Of a DNA stretch of 64,000 nucleotides, positions 26,541 to 36,068 are shown in pieces. A program made the translations under genes and the position numbers. Within the stretch, counting starts at the first letter, position 1; the number at the start of each line of letters is the position of its first letter. The DNA comes from Streptomyces sp. CB01881. GTDB taxonomy: Bacteria; Actinomycetota; Actinomycetes; Streptomycetales; Streptomycetaceae. A model generated the notes under the pieces. The model saw nothing but the letters and a program-made list of their open reading frames with translations. It had not been told where the DNA came from and searched no databases. Location of the stretch: NCBI RefSeq assembly GCF_002953255.1, contig NZ_CP026498.1, forward strand, positions 1,597,291 to 1,661,290, given 5' to 3'.

Positions 26541-27116
26541 ATGCGAATCAGAGCCGCCACCAGGGAAGACCTGCCACTGCTGCGCGAGCTGGAACGGGCC
26601 GCCGGGGCACCGTTCACCGCCATCGGGATGCCGGAGATCGCCGAGGACGAGCCGCCCACCGTCGAGGAGCTGGCCCACTACCTGGACGGGGGCACCGCCC
26701 TGGTCGCCCTCTCCGACGAGGGCGGCGGACGTGCCGGGGGCGACGCGGACGACGGGCGTGCCGGGGGCGAAGAGGGCGAACGCGGCACCCCCGTCGGCTA
26801 CCTGCTGGCCGAGCCGGTGGACGGCGCCCTCCACATCGAGCAGGTCTCCGTCCACCCCGGCCACGCGCGCCGCGGCATCGGCCGGGCGCTGATCGAGCAC
26901 CTGGCGGCCACCACCGACGCGCCCGCCCTGACCCTCACCACCTTCGCCGACGTCCCGTGGAACGCCCCCTACTACGCCCGCTTCGGCTTCCGGCCGCTCG
27001 CCGACGCCGAGATCACCCCGGGCCTGCGGGAGATCCGCCGCCGCGAGGCCGGGCACGGCCTCGACCGTTGGCCGCGGCTCTGCATGCGCAGGGAGATCGG
27101 CGCGGGGCTCAGCTGA
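26541..27116 (+). CDS. GNAT family N-acetyltransferase
   Basis: A 191-residue GCN5-related acetyltransferase. The acetyl-CoA pyrophosphate loop is HPGHARRGIGRALIEHL, preceded by the beta4 strand IEQVSV and followed by PYYARFGF in the C-terminal strand-helix. An Asp/Gly-rich insert (about residues 58-82) lengthens the loop after beta2. It is divergent from malE and shares its control region. Its last 8 bases overlap the convergent epimerase gene. Substrate unknown. Confidence 0.85.
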   Translation: MRIRAATREDLPLLRELERAAGAPFTAIGMPEIAEDEPPTVEELAHYLDGGTALVALSDEGGGRAGGDADDGRAGGEEGERGTPVGYLLAEPVDGALHIEQVSVHPGHARRGIGRALIEHLAATTDAPALTLTTFADVPWNAPYYARFGFRPLADAEITPGLREIRRREAGHGLDRWPRLCMRREIGAGLS

Positions 27117-28191
27117 CGCCCAGCCGCAGCACCGTGGTCGAGCGGAACTCCTCCCCCGGCCGCAGCTCGGTGCTGGGGAAGGCGGGGTGGTGCGGGGAGT
27201 CCGGGAAGTGCTGCGTCTCCAGCGCGATCCCGGCGAACGGCCCGTACGGCACGCCGCTCGCACCGGTCACGGCGCCCTGGAACTTGTTGGCGGTGTAGAC
27301 CTGCACGCCCGGCTCGGTGGTCAGCACCTCCAGGGTGCGGCCGCTGGCAGGGTCCTCCAGCAGCGCCGCCCGGGCCGGGGTGCCGTCGGCCGGGCGCGGG
27401 CGGAGCACCCAGTTGTGGTCGTAGCCGCCGGGACCGGTCAGCTGCGGGTGCTCGTCCTGCACCGACTTGCCGATCGGCCGGGGGGAGGTGAAGTCGAACG
27501 GCGTGCCGGCCACCGGCTCCGTCCGCCCGTACGGGATCTGCCGGTGGTCGGCGGGGGTGTACTCGTCGGCGTCCAGGGTGAGCAGGTGACCGAGGACGTC
27601 GCCGCTGCCCTCGCCCGCGAGGTTGAAGTACGCGTGGTTGGTGAGGTTGAGGACGGTCGGCCTGCTGGTGGTCGCGCGGTAGCCGATCACCAGCTCGCCG
27701 GCGGCGCTCAGCGTGTAGTCGACGGTGACGTCGAGCGCGCCGGGGAAGCCCTGGTCGCCGTCCGGGCTGTGCAGGTGCAGCCGGACGCCGTCGGGCAGCG
27801 GCTCGGACTCCCACATCCGGTGCGCGAAGCCGTCCGGACCGCCGTGCAGGGTGACGCCGCCCCCGGTCGGGGCGAGCGGGTGCTCCTCGCCGTCGATGGT
27901 GACCTTGCTGCCGTCGATGCGGTTGGCGTACCGGCCGACCACCGTGCCGTAGTGCCGGGCCGGGCCGAGGATCTCGGCGAGCCGGTCGCTGGAGAGCAGC
28001 ACCTGGGCGGGGTGGCCGGTGCGGTCGGGGGCGGTCAGGGAGTGCAGGGTGGCGCCGAGGGTGAGCACGGTCGCCTCGTACGGGCCGGCCCGCAGCGTCC
28101 AGCGCTCGATCGCGGCGCCCGCGCCCGCGGGTTCGAGCGGTTCGCGCCGCACACTGGTCGCCTGCGACCCGTTCGCCGGGGGCGTCGCCAT
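27109..28191 (-). CDS. aldose 1-epimerase (galactose mutarotase)
   Basis: A 360-residue GalM-type enzyme that interconverts alpha and beta anomers of aldoses. Landmarks: GRYANRIDG, substrate-binding LHGGPDGF, the catalytic His in NLTNHAYFNLAG and the catalytic Glu in GIALETQHFPDSPHH. No signal peptide. The ATG has GAGGAG about 9 bases upstream. It sits beside the maltose operon but on its own transcript, convergent with the GNAT gene. Alternative: a related hexose epimerase with other sugar preference. Confidence 0.9.
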   Translation of the reverse strand: MATPPANGSQATSVRREPLEPAGAGAAIERWTLRAGPYEATVLTLGATLHSLTAPDRTGHPAQVLLSSDRLAEILGPARHYGTVVGRYANRIDGSKVTIDGEEHPLAPTGGGVTLHGGPDGFAHRMWESEPLPDGVRLHLHSPDGDQGFPGALDVTVDYTLSAAGELVIGYRATTSRPTVLNLTNHAYFNLAGEGSGDVLGHLLTLDADEYTPADHRQIPYGRTEPVAGTPFDFTSPRPIGKSVQDEHPQLTGPGGYDHNWVLRPRPADGTPARAALLEDPASGRTLEVLTTEPGVQVYTANKFQGAVTGASGVPYGPFAGIALETQHFPDSPHHPAFPSTELRPGEEFRSTTVLRLGVS

Positions 28192-28361
28192 GACCTGCTC
28201 CTCACTGGCGGCCGCGGTGCGCCGCGGCCCCCTGGTACCGGGTCCGTCCGGGGCCAGCCGCCCCGTGGGCAAGCCTAGTCAGCGGGGCGTCGGCGGGGGC
28301 GCTCCTGCCGCCCCGCGCGCCGCCGTCAGGCTTCCGCCCGCCGTCGTACCTCCGCCCGCCG

Positions 28362-31300
28362 TCAGGCTTCCGCCGTACCGCCGTCCCGGCCGGCCGCGCC
28401 CTCGCGCCCGTCCTCGGTGCCGTCGCGCTGCTCGGGCGGCAGGCCGAGCGCCGAGGCGAGCCCGTCCGGGCCGCTGCCCGCCTTGCGGTAGACGGCGGCC
28501 AGCCGCCGGTTCACCAGGCTGAGGTGCACGCCCAGCTCGTCGGCGATCCGCTGCGGCGGCACGCCCCGCACGGCGAGCCGGGCGACGTCCCACTCGGGCT
28601 GGCTCAGCATCTCCCGGACGTCGCCGAGACGGTTGGGCCGCAGGCCGTAGTTGGCCAGCTCGCGGCGGGCCCGGTCGACCAGGCCGTCGGCGGCGCAGTG
28701 CTGGGCCAGTTCGATGCCCTGGTAGAGGTACTCCTGCGCGTCCTCCAGCCGGCCGACCCGGCGCAGCGCCGCACCGAGGTCCACCAGCGCGACGGCGTGC
28801 TCGTAGCCGGCCGGCGACTGGCCGAGGTGGCGCACGGCCTCCTCCAGCAGCTCGACCGCCTGCTGGCCGTCCGCGATCTCGGCGTGCAGCCGCAACGCGG
28901 TGCCGATCGCCGAGGCGGTACCGAACCGGCGGGCGTCCCGGACGGACCGCTCCGCGTACGCGCGGGCCCGCTCGGGCTCGTCCTCGGCGAGCGCGACCGC
29001 GAGGTGGCCGGCCCAGGGCGCCCAGACGGTGTTGTGCCAGCCGCGGGCGTCCAGCTGGGCGCCGGCCTCGGTGAGGGCGGCGGCGGCCCCGGCGTTGCGG
29101 CCCTTGGCGAGCAGCAGCTTGCCGTAGAGGGAGGCCGCGTCGGGCAGCACCATCGCGGTGGAGTGGTACGGCGGGCTGAAGCCGAACCCGATCGCGAGGT
29201 CCCAGGCCTCGTTGGTGCGGCCGCGGGCGATCAGGGTGTCCACCAGGACGCCGACCGCGTCCCAGGCGAGCGGCAGCTTGGGGCCGATCCGCTCGGAGAG
29301 CCGCAGGGCCCGGCGCAGGAAGTCCTCGGCCTCGGCGAGCAGGCCACGGCGGAACCGGGCCAGGCCCATCAGGAAGTACGCGAAGCCGCGGTGGGCACCG
29401 CTCCAGCCCGCGATCTCGAACTGGACGATGCGTCGCCGAAGAGCCGCTCGGCCTGCGCGATGCGGTCGCTGTAGGTGTACGAGAGACCGAGCGTGGCGGG
29501 CAGTTCGAAGCCCCAGGTGCTGTCCGTCCAGCCGAGGCCCTTGGGCAGCCGGCCCTGGTCGAGGACCTGGTCCGCGTGGCGCAGCACCTCGGCGGAGGGC
29601 TCGCCGCGCAGGGTGAGGTCCCAGGCGCGCAGTGCGAGGACGGCCCGGTCGGCGGCCTCGCGGCCGGTGAGGCTGCGGCAGAGCGCGCCCAGCCGCTCGG
29701 AGCGGGCCGGACCGTCCTCCTCGGACTTGCGGTAGGCGTGCCACATGAACGCGGCGGCCTCCAGCCGGAGCCGGCCCGCGGAGTCGTCGTCCGTCTTCTC
29801 GGCCTCGTCCTGGCAGACCCGCGCGGCCTCGCCGAGCTGGCCGCTGTGCGCGAGGACCTCGGAGAGCCGGAAGGTGGCGTCGACCCGGAGCGAGGGGCGC
29901 AGCGGCCCCTCGTCGGGGTCGAGGGCGAGCTTCAGCTGGTTGACGGTGGCCATCGGGTCGGTGAGCAGCGCGGAACAGCCCAGCTCGTACAGCACCTCGG
30001 CGCGGATGTCGTCGTCCGGCGGCTCGGCGAGGGCGCGGTGCAGGCAGCGCTGGGCCGCCTCGGGCGCGCCGATCAGCAGGTGTTCCTGGGCGGCCTTGCG
30101 CAGCTTGCGGACGGTGCGGTCGTCGCCCTCGCCGGGGAAGGTCTCGACCAGGTGACGGGAGGCGGCGAGCAGTCCGAGCCCGGCGTTCTCGATCTCGGCG
30201 GCGGCCACCCCGTGCATGCCGGTCTTGGTGGACTCCTTCATGGTGTTGTAGATCGAGCTGCCGATCAGCGGGTGGACGAACTCCAGGTTCCCGTTGGGCG
30301 TCTGGGTGAGGACGCGCTGCTTGCGCAGCTGCTTGATGGACTCGCGGGAGCCCTCCAGGGACTGGGTGGAGATCCGGGCGGCGAGGTCCGGCCGGATGTC
30401 GGTGCCGAGCATGGCGCAGGCCCAGGCGAACCGCAGGGTGCTGGCGCCGAGCCGCTCCAGCCAGCCGGTGAGGGTCGTCCCGGTGGCGTCCACGGCGAGT
30501 TCGCGCAGCTGCTGGGAGTTCTCCTCGACCGGGTCGAGCTCCTGGTCGCGCACCTGGTCCAGCAGGGCGACGGCCTCGAACGGGTTCCCGTTGACGACGT
30601 TCCAGAACTCGTAGCAGAAGGCGTCCTCGGCCTTGTCGCCGAGTTCGGCGCGGACCATGTCGGTGACCGAGACCAGGGTGAGCCGGCCGAGTTCGTGCCG
30701 GCGGGTGGCGAGGGAGGTGACGGCGGCCTGGTGCTCCTGGGCCTCGGGCTGCCAGTCCGCGATGTCGTCCCGGTAGGCGAAGACCAGCAGGACGGGCAGT
30801 TCGCTCGCGCGGAGGGCGAAGGAGGCGAGCCAGGCGAGCGATTCGAGGTCGGACCAGTGCAGGTCGTCGACGATCATCACCAGCGGCGCCCGGCGCGGGG
30901 CGAGCTGGGTCAGGACGTAGTCGAGGCCGTCGCGCACGCCCTGCGGGTCGAGGCGGCGGGCCCCGGCCTTCGGCTGCTTGAGCCCCATGGCCGGACCGAC
31001 GACCTCCTCCCAGGTGCCCATGACCTGCCGGAACTCGGCGGGGTCGAGGCCGCCGAGGACGGGCTGGAGCAGCTGGCGCAGGACGTGGTACGGCTCGTTG
31101 GACTGGCGCTCGCCGCCGCGGGCGAACAGGACGGTGGTGCCCTCGCGGAGCTTGGCGATCCTGCGGACCTCGTGCAGCAGGCTGGTCTTGCCGATGCCGG
31201 GCCGGCCTGAGAAGGTGAGCAGCTCGCCGATCTCGGTGCCGCCGGCGGCGAAATCGCGGCAGAGCTTCTCCACCGCGGCCTCGGCCGAGCGGAGTTCGGC

Positions 31301-31396
31301 GTCACGGTCGCGCAGCCTGACCCGGTGCGGAACGGTCTCCGGCTCCCGCCCGTCGGCACCCGCCCCCGCCCGAAATTCGTGTCCCTGCTCGGTCAC
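28362..31396 (-). pseudogene. LAL-type LuxR regulator (ATPase + TPR-like + HTH), frameshifted
   Basis: A gene of about 1011 codons in two frames. The N-terminal AAA/STAND ATPase has Walker A GRPGIGKTS (residues 64-72) and Walker B VMIVDDLHWSD near 180. A long helical repeat region follows, ending in a C-terminal LuxR-like HTH (PPQRIADELGVHLSLVNRRL). The frame breaks near 29429: AERLFGD in the first frame continues as IVQFEIAGWSG in the second, consistent with one missing base. The length modulo 3 agrees. GTG start at 31396. Divergent from a terpene cyclase gene, so it may activate it. Either recent inactivation or an assembly error. Confidence 0.78.
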
Positions 31397-31514
31397 CGTC
31401 GCGCCTCCGCCTCGCCGTACCCTGCTCGTGGAGCCGAGGTTAGCGCCGTGGGGGGCACGCTGTCGGGCATTCGCCCAGGCTGGAACGGAGATTGAGGGTT
31501 CGGACAGCTTGCCA

Positions 31515-31528
31515 AGGGCAATTGCCCT
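31515..31528. promoter_or_regulatory. 14-bp perfect palindrome between LAL regulator and terpene cyclase
   Basis: AGGGCAATTGCCCT is fully self-complementary and lies in the 297-base divergent gap, about 165 bases before the cyclase start and about 120 before the regulator start. A likely protein-binding site; the binder is unknown. Confidence 0.5.
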
Positions 31529-31693
31529 ATATCCCTAACGTCCGATCATTGCATCGGATACTCTACGGCCCCCGAGCCGAGTTGATCTTGCCATGCCGAA
31601 CTGCGCACCGCGTTCAGCCGCTCCAATCCCCCCTCCCCCACGACCAGCACAGGCACCACCAGTACCCCCACCCTCCGCCGCACCGGGAGTCCG

Positions 31694-32641
31694 ATGTCTG
31701 ACGACACCTCACTTCAGATTCCGTTCCCGCACCGCCGAAGCCCGCACGGTCCGCACGCCGCCGAACTGCACCGCGACTGGCTGACCCGCCACCCGCTGCT
31801 CCCGGACCCCTCGCACCCCTCCTACGCGCACTGGGACGTCGTCGCCCTCGCCGCTCTCGGCTACCCCGATGCCGGGCCGGACGAACTCGCCCTGGCCGCC
31901 GACCTGATGGGCTTCTACTTCCTCTTCGACGACCAGTTCGACGGACCCCTCGGCCGCCGCCCCGCCGAGGTGGCCCCGATCTGCGAGCGGCTCATCTCCG
32001 TCCTGCACGGCGCCGGGCCCGACCCCTCCTCCGCCGTCGAGACCGCCTTCGCGGACCTCTGGGAACGCAGCGTACGCGGGATGCCCGCGCGTTGGCAGGC
32101 ACGCGCCGCGTACAACTGGGAGTGGTACCTGGCCAGCCACCCCGCCGAGGCCGCCGGCCGGATCTCCGGGCGGCCACCGGACCGCGACGGCTACCTGGCC
32201 CTGCGCCGCGGCACCGCCGCGATGGAGACCATCTTCGACATGGTGGAGTGCCTCGGCCACTTCGAGGTGCCCGCCGCCGTACTCCACCACCCGGTGCTCC
32301 GCCAGATCCGCCAGCTCGCCGCCGACATCCCCTCGCTCAGCAACGACGTCCGGTCGTTCCCGCTGGAGGCGCCCCGCGGCGACGTCAACAACCTGGTGAT
32401 GATCGTGCAGCGGGAGCGCCGCTGCTCGGCCGAGGAGGCCTGCGCCGTGGTGATGGACGAGGCCCAGCTGATGGTCGAGCGCTGCCGCGAGCTGTACGAC
32501 CGCCTCCCCGACGTCCACCGCGAGCTGGGCCTGTCCCGGGTGGAGCGCACCGTCGCCCAGCGCTACGCCGACGGCCTGGTCACCTGGCTCGCCGGGTACC
32601 TCAACTGGGAGTCCCACACCGGCCGTTACCTCGCCGCCTGA
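31694..32641 (+). CDS. class I sesquiterpene cyclase, pentalenene synthase-like
   Basis: A 315-residue terpene synthase. The Asp-rich metal-binding motif is DDQFD (79-83) in LMGFYFLFDDQFDGP. The NSE triad is NDVRSFPLE (N217, S221, E225). A pyrophosphate-sensing Arg lies in LRRGTAAMET and the C-terminal RY pair is R311-Y312. Overall it looks closest to pentalenene-synthase-type cyclases that use farnesyl diphosphate; the product cannot be predicted. ATG with GGGAG 5 bases upstream. No P450 or prenyl transferase lies beside it, so the pathway is minimal or scattered. Confidence 0.87.
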   Translation: MSDDTSLQIPFPHRRSPHGPHAAELHRDWLTRHPLLPDPSHPSYAHWDVVALAALGYPDAGPDELALAADLMGFYFLFDDQFDGPLGRRPAEVAPICERLISVLHGAGPDPSSAVETAFADLWERSVRGMPARWQARAAYNWEWYLASHPAEAAGRISGRPPDRDGYLALRRGTAAMETIFDMVECLGHFEVPAAVLHHPVLRQIRQLAADIPSLSNDVRSFPLEAPRGDVNNLVMIVQRERRCSAEEACAVVMDEAQLMVERCRELYDRLPDVHRELGLSRVERTVAQRYADGLVTWLAGYLNWESHTGRYLAA

Positions 32642-32940
32642 GCCCGCCCGGCTCCGCGTGACCCCGGACGCACGCCCGCCCGGGCCCGGGCCGGCCCGCG
32701 TCGGCGTGACGGAAAACGGCCGAATAAGCACCCTCCGTGGAAGTCGGCTGTACGGACCGTAGCCGCGCCCGCCGTCCGCGGCTAGGGTGCCAGACGGCGG
32801 GCGCCCCGGCGGCGCCCGGCCCATGTGCGCGTCCGCACCCTCCGCCGGACCGCCGGGCCACCGGTCCGCGGTCCGGCGCACCGCCCGGCCCCCGCGCGCC
32901 GCGGCGGTGCCCCCCGACCACGCGAGGAGGCCCCCGGAGC

Positions 32941-34464
32941 ATGACGGTCTACCAGCCCCCCGGCACCCCCGGATCCATCGTCAACTACCGCCCCCGGTAC
33001 GAGCACTGGATCGGCGGGCGGTGGACGCCGCCGGTCCGCGGCGAGTACTTCGAGAACCCCAGCCCGGTCACCGGCGAGGTCTTCACCGAGGTCGCCCGCG
33101 GCACCGCCGAGGACATCGAGGCCGCGCTCGACGCCGCCCACGCCGCCGCCCCGGCCTGGGGCCGCACCGCGCCCGCCGAGCGCGCCCAGGTGCTGCTGCG
33201 GATCGCCGACCGGATGGAGGCGAACCTGGAGGCGCTGGCCGTCGCGGAGAGCTGGGAGAACGGCAAACCGGTGCGCGAGACGCTGGCCGCCGACCTGCCG
33301 CTCGCCGTCGACCACCTGCGCTACTTCGCCGGCGCGCTGCGCGCCCAGGAGGGCGGCCTCTCCCAGCTGGACGAGGACACCGTGGCGTACCACTTCCACG
33401 AGCCGCTGGGCGTGGTCGGCCAGATCATCCCGTGGAACTTCCCCATCCTGATGGCGGTCTGGAAGCTCGCCCCGGCCCTGGCGGGCGGCAACGCGGTGGT
33501 GCTCAAGCCCGCCGAGCAGACCCCGGCGTCGATCCTGGTGCTGGTCGAGCTGATCGCCGACCTGCTGCCGCCCGGCGTGCTCAACGTGGTCAACGGCTTC
33601 GGCCTGGAGGCCGGGCGCCCGCTGGCCTCCAGCAGCCGGATCCGCAAGATCGCCTTCACCGGCGAGACCACCACCGGCCGCCTGATCTCCCAGTACGCCA
33701 GCGGCAACCTGATACCGGTCTCGCTGGAGCTCGGCGGCAAGAGCCCCAACCTGTTCTTCGCCGACGTCGCGGCCGAACAGGACGCCTTCTACGGCAAGGC
33801 ACTGGAGGGCTTCGCGATGTTCGCCCTCAACCAGGGCGAGGTCTGCACCTGCCCGAGCCGGGCGCTGATCCAGTCCACGGTCTACGACCGGCTGCTGGCC
33901 GACGGCCTGGAGCGGGTGCGGTCGATGCGCCAGGGCAACCCGCTGGACACCGAGACCCAGGTCGGCGCCCAGGCCAGCGACGACCAGCTGAAGAAGATCC
34001 TCTCCTACATCGAGATCGGCCAGGCCGAGGGCGCCAAGGTGCTGGCCGGCGGCGAACGCGCCGACCTCGGCGGGTCGCTCGCGGGCGGCTACTACGTGAC
34101 GCCCACCGTCTTCGAGGGCGTCAACGGCATGCGGATCTTCCAGGAGGAGATCTTCGGCCCGGTCCTCGCGGTCACCCGCTTCGAGGACTTCGACGACGGC
34201 ATCGCCCTCGCCAACGACACCCTGTACGGCCTCGGCGCGGGCGTGTGGTCCCGGGACGGCAACACCGCGTACCGGGCCGGACGGGCCATCCAGGCCGGCC
34301 GGGTCTGGACCAACTGCTACCACGCCTACCCCGCGCACGCGGCCTTCGGCGGCTACAAGAACTCCGGCATCGGCCGGGAGACCCACAAGGCGGTGCTGGA
34401 GCACTACCAGCAGACCAAGAACCTGCTGGTGAGCTACTCCCCCGACGCCCTCGGCCTCTTCTAG
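32941..34464 (+). CDS. NAD-dependent aldehyde dehydrogenase (ExaC/AldB-like)
   Basis: A 507-residue ALDH superfamily enzyme. NAD-binding [18 protein letters not shown] and FTGETTTGR; catalytic Glu in LELGGKSPN; catalytic Cys in [11 protein letters not shown] (two candidate Cys, the first in the usual position). Size and motifs suit the acetaldehyde / aliphatic aldehyde group. ATG with GGAG 5 bases upstream and a second GAGGAGG nearby. Monocistronic; a terminator follows. Confidence 0.92.
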   Translation: MTVYQPPGTPGSIVNYRPRYEHWIGGRWTPPVRGEYFENPSPVTGEVFTEVARGTAEDIEAALDAAHAAAPAWGRTAPAERAQVLLRIADRMEANLEALAVAESWENGKPVRETLAADLPLAVDHLRYFAGALRAQEGGLSQLDEDTVAYHFHEPLGVVGQIIPWNFPILMAVWKLAPALAGGNAVVLKPAEQTPASILVLVELIADLLPPGVLNVVNGFGLEAGRPLASSSRIRKIAFTGETTTGRLISQYASGNLIPVSLELGGKSPNLFFADVAAEQDAFYGKALEGFAMFALNQGEVCTCPSRALIQSTVYDRLLADGLERVRSMRQGNPLDTETQVGAQASDDQLKKILSYIEIGQAEGAKVLAGGERADLGGSLAGGYYVTPTVFEGVNGMRIFQEEIFGPVLAVTRFEDFDDGIALANDTLYGLGAGVWSRDGNTAYRAGRAIQAGRVWTNCYHAYPAHAAFGGYKNSGIGRETHKAVLEHYQQTKNLLVSYSPDALGLF

Positions 34465-34595
34465 GCCCCCGGGCGCGGGCCTCTGAGCGCAGGCCTCTGA
34501 GCCAGGCCTCCGGCGCGGGCCTGCCGGGCGCGACCCGCCCCCGGCAGGCCCGCTGCGGGGCCGCGCCCCGCCCGGGAGCACCGGGCCCGAAAACG

Positions 34596-34632
34596 CGGAG
34601 TGGGAAGTCGGGCCGGCCGACTTCCCACTCCG
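34596..34632. terminator. 16-bp perfect hairpin between ALDH and SHOCT genes
   Basis: Arms CGGAGTGGGAAGTCGG and CCGACTTCCCACTCCG with a 5-base loop. Its GAGTGGGA/TCCCACTC core recurs in the hairpins at 62131-62166 and 63835-63868. Confidence 0.82.
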
Positions 34633-34697
34633 TTACCACTCCCCGTGGTCCGCGGCCGGGCACCCGGGCGGGGCGCCCGGCCGCGTTTCTCCCGAGC

Positions 34698-35150
34698 TCA
34701 CCCGCCGAGCAGCCGCGCCTTGGCGGTCGCGAACTCCTCGGGGGTGAGCAGGCCCTGCTGGGCCATCCGGCCCAGATCGGCGAGCTTGTCCGCGATGTCC
34801 GGCGCCCCGGCGGACGCGGTGGGCACAGCGGGAACGGCGGACGCGGCAGGCACGGCGGGCACTGTGGGCAGCCCGGACGCGGTGGGCACGGCGGACGCGG
34901 CCTGCCCCGGCTGCGCAGCCGCGACGACCGCGACGGCCGGTGCGGCCGGTGCGGCCGTTCCCGCCGGGGCGGCCACCTGGGCCTGCAACGCGGCGATCGC
35001 CTCGTTCTGGTCCTGCTCACCCCGGCGCCGGCCGGCCGCACCCCGGCCGGCCGCGTACGCGGCACCGCCCACCACCAGACCGCGCACCAGGGGCGCGCCC
35101 ACCGGCCGCATCACCCGCACCGGGCGGATCGGGCGCAGAGGTCGGAACAT
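34698..35150 (-). CDS. SHOCT domain protein with low-complexity linker
   Basis: A 150-residue protein. The basic N terminus (PLRPIRPVRVMRPVG) precedes a short hydrophobic Gly/Ala segment. The middle ~65 residues are Ala/Val/Pro repeats. The C-terminal ~30 residues are a SHOCT module (LADLGRMAQQGLLTPEEFATAKARLL). SHOCT modules are short oligomerisation or binding domains at protein ends. It follows the DUF6325-like gene by 7 bases on the same strand, so the two probably work together, perhaps at the membrane. Confidence 0.8.
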   Translation of the reverse strand: MFRPLRPIRPVRVMRPVGAPLVRGLVVGGAAYAAGRGAAGRRRGEQDQNEAIAALQAQVAAPAGTAAPAAPAVAVVAAAQPGQAASAVPTASGLPTVPAVPAASAVPAVPTASAGAPDIADKLADLGRMAQQGLLTPEEFATAKARLLGG

Positions 35151-35157
35151 GGCGTCC

Positions 35158-35586
35158 TCACTTCCCGGCCGCGCGGTGCGCCTCGGCGGCGCGAACGGCC
35201 TCGCCGATGTTTTCCGGCGGGATCCGGACGCCCGAGGCGATCCGCCCGCCGATCTCGCGCAGCGCCTCGGCGGTCTCCTGCGCCCAGACGTGTTCGATCA
35301 GCACCAGCAGCGCCACCGTCCCCGGCGCCAGCAGCTCGGCCGCCTCCTGGGCGTCCTCCGGCCCGATCAGCGGCAGTTCGGCGCTCCCGTCCGGGACGAC
35401 GCCGCGCAGGTGCTCGAAGTCGGCGAGTTCCCCGTACGTCGCCTCGCCCTCCGGGTGCCGCGTCACCACCAGCGAGTCGATCACCCGGACGTCGCCGCCG
35501 GTGCGCAGCTTGGCGAGCGCTTCGGCGGCCTCGATGGTGATGGTCTGCTGCGGGAACGTCAGGACGAGCAGTTCGGCCGGACCCAT
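35158..35586 (-). CDS. DUF6325-like protein
   Basis: A 142-residue acidic alpha/beta protein (ELLVLTFPQQTITIEAAEAL, VRVIDSLVVTRH, GTVALLVLIEHVWA). I recognise the pattern of the DUF6325/DUF1269-like family that usually precedes a SHOCT protein gene in actinomycetes. No catalytic residues are evident. ATG start; the gap to the SHOCT gene is 7 bases, so they share one transcript. Confidence 0.75.
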   Translation of the reverse strand: MGPAELLVLTFPQQTITIEAAEALAKLRTGGDVRVIDSLVVTRHPEGEATYGELADFEHLRGVVPDGSAELPLIGPEDAQEAAELLAPGTVALLVLIEHVWAQETAEALREIGGRIASGVRIPPENIGEAVRAAEAHRAAGK

Positions 35587-35734
35587 CCGGGACTCCCTTC
35601 TACGTGCAAATCACCCATAGCGGATCTAAGCACACGAAAATTGAAAATCTCCGACGCGCCGCCGACATTCCCGGACACGCCCGGGCGACGCAATAAACAG
35701 GAGGTCCCTATCCCTCGTCCCCCTGGGAGACCCC

Positions 35735-36058
35735 ATGACCATCGCCGTCGCCAAGCTGTCCGACCCGGCCGTCCGCGCCTTCGTCGCCGCGGTCAACTCG
35801 GGCGACCGGACCGCCTTCCGCGATCTGCTCACCCCCGACGCGACCATGTCCGACGACGGTTCCGACCGCGACGTCGACGACTGGACCGAGCGCGAGATCT
35901 TCTCCAGCCACGGCCACATGGACGTCCAGTCCGAGTCCGACGGCGGGCACGCGCTGATCGCCAGCTACAACAACGACACCTGGGGCGAGATGCGCACCGC
36001 CTGGCGCTTCACCGTCGACCACGGGAAGATCTCGCGCTTCGAGACCGGCCAGGCCTAG
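35735..36058 (+). CDS. SnoaL-like / NTF2-family protein
   Basis: A 107-residue small cone-fold protein: AVRAFVAAVNSGDRTAFRDLL at the N terminus and DTWGEMRTAWRFTVDHGKISRFETGQA at the C terminus match SnoaL_2-type polypeptides. Such proteins bind small molecules or catalyse cyclisation, isomerisation or hydrolysis. No partner enzyme is adjacent: the next gene is convergent. ATG start. Confidence 0.8.
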   Translation: MTIAVAKLSDPAVRAFVAAVNSGDRTAFRDLLTPDATMSDDGSDRDVDDWTEREIFSSHGHMDVQSESDGGHALIASYNNDTWGEMRTAWRFTVDHGKISRFETGQA

Positions 36059-36068
36059 GGTCCGGCCC

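Noticed and set aside
29420..29440. Programmed frameshift in the LAL regulator gene
   Set aside because: No slippery heptamer or downstream stimulator is evident at the junction, and LAL regulators are not known to use frameshifting; a deletion or sequence error is simpler.
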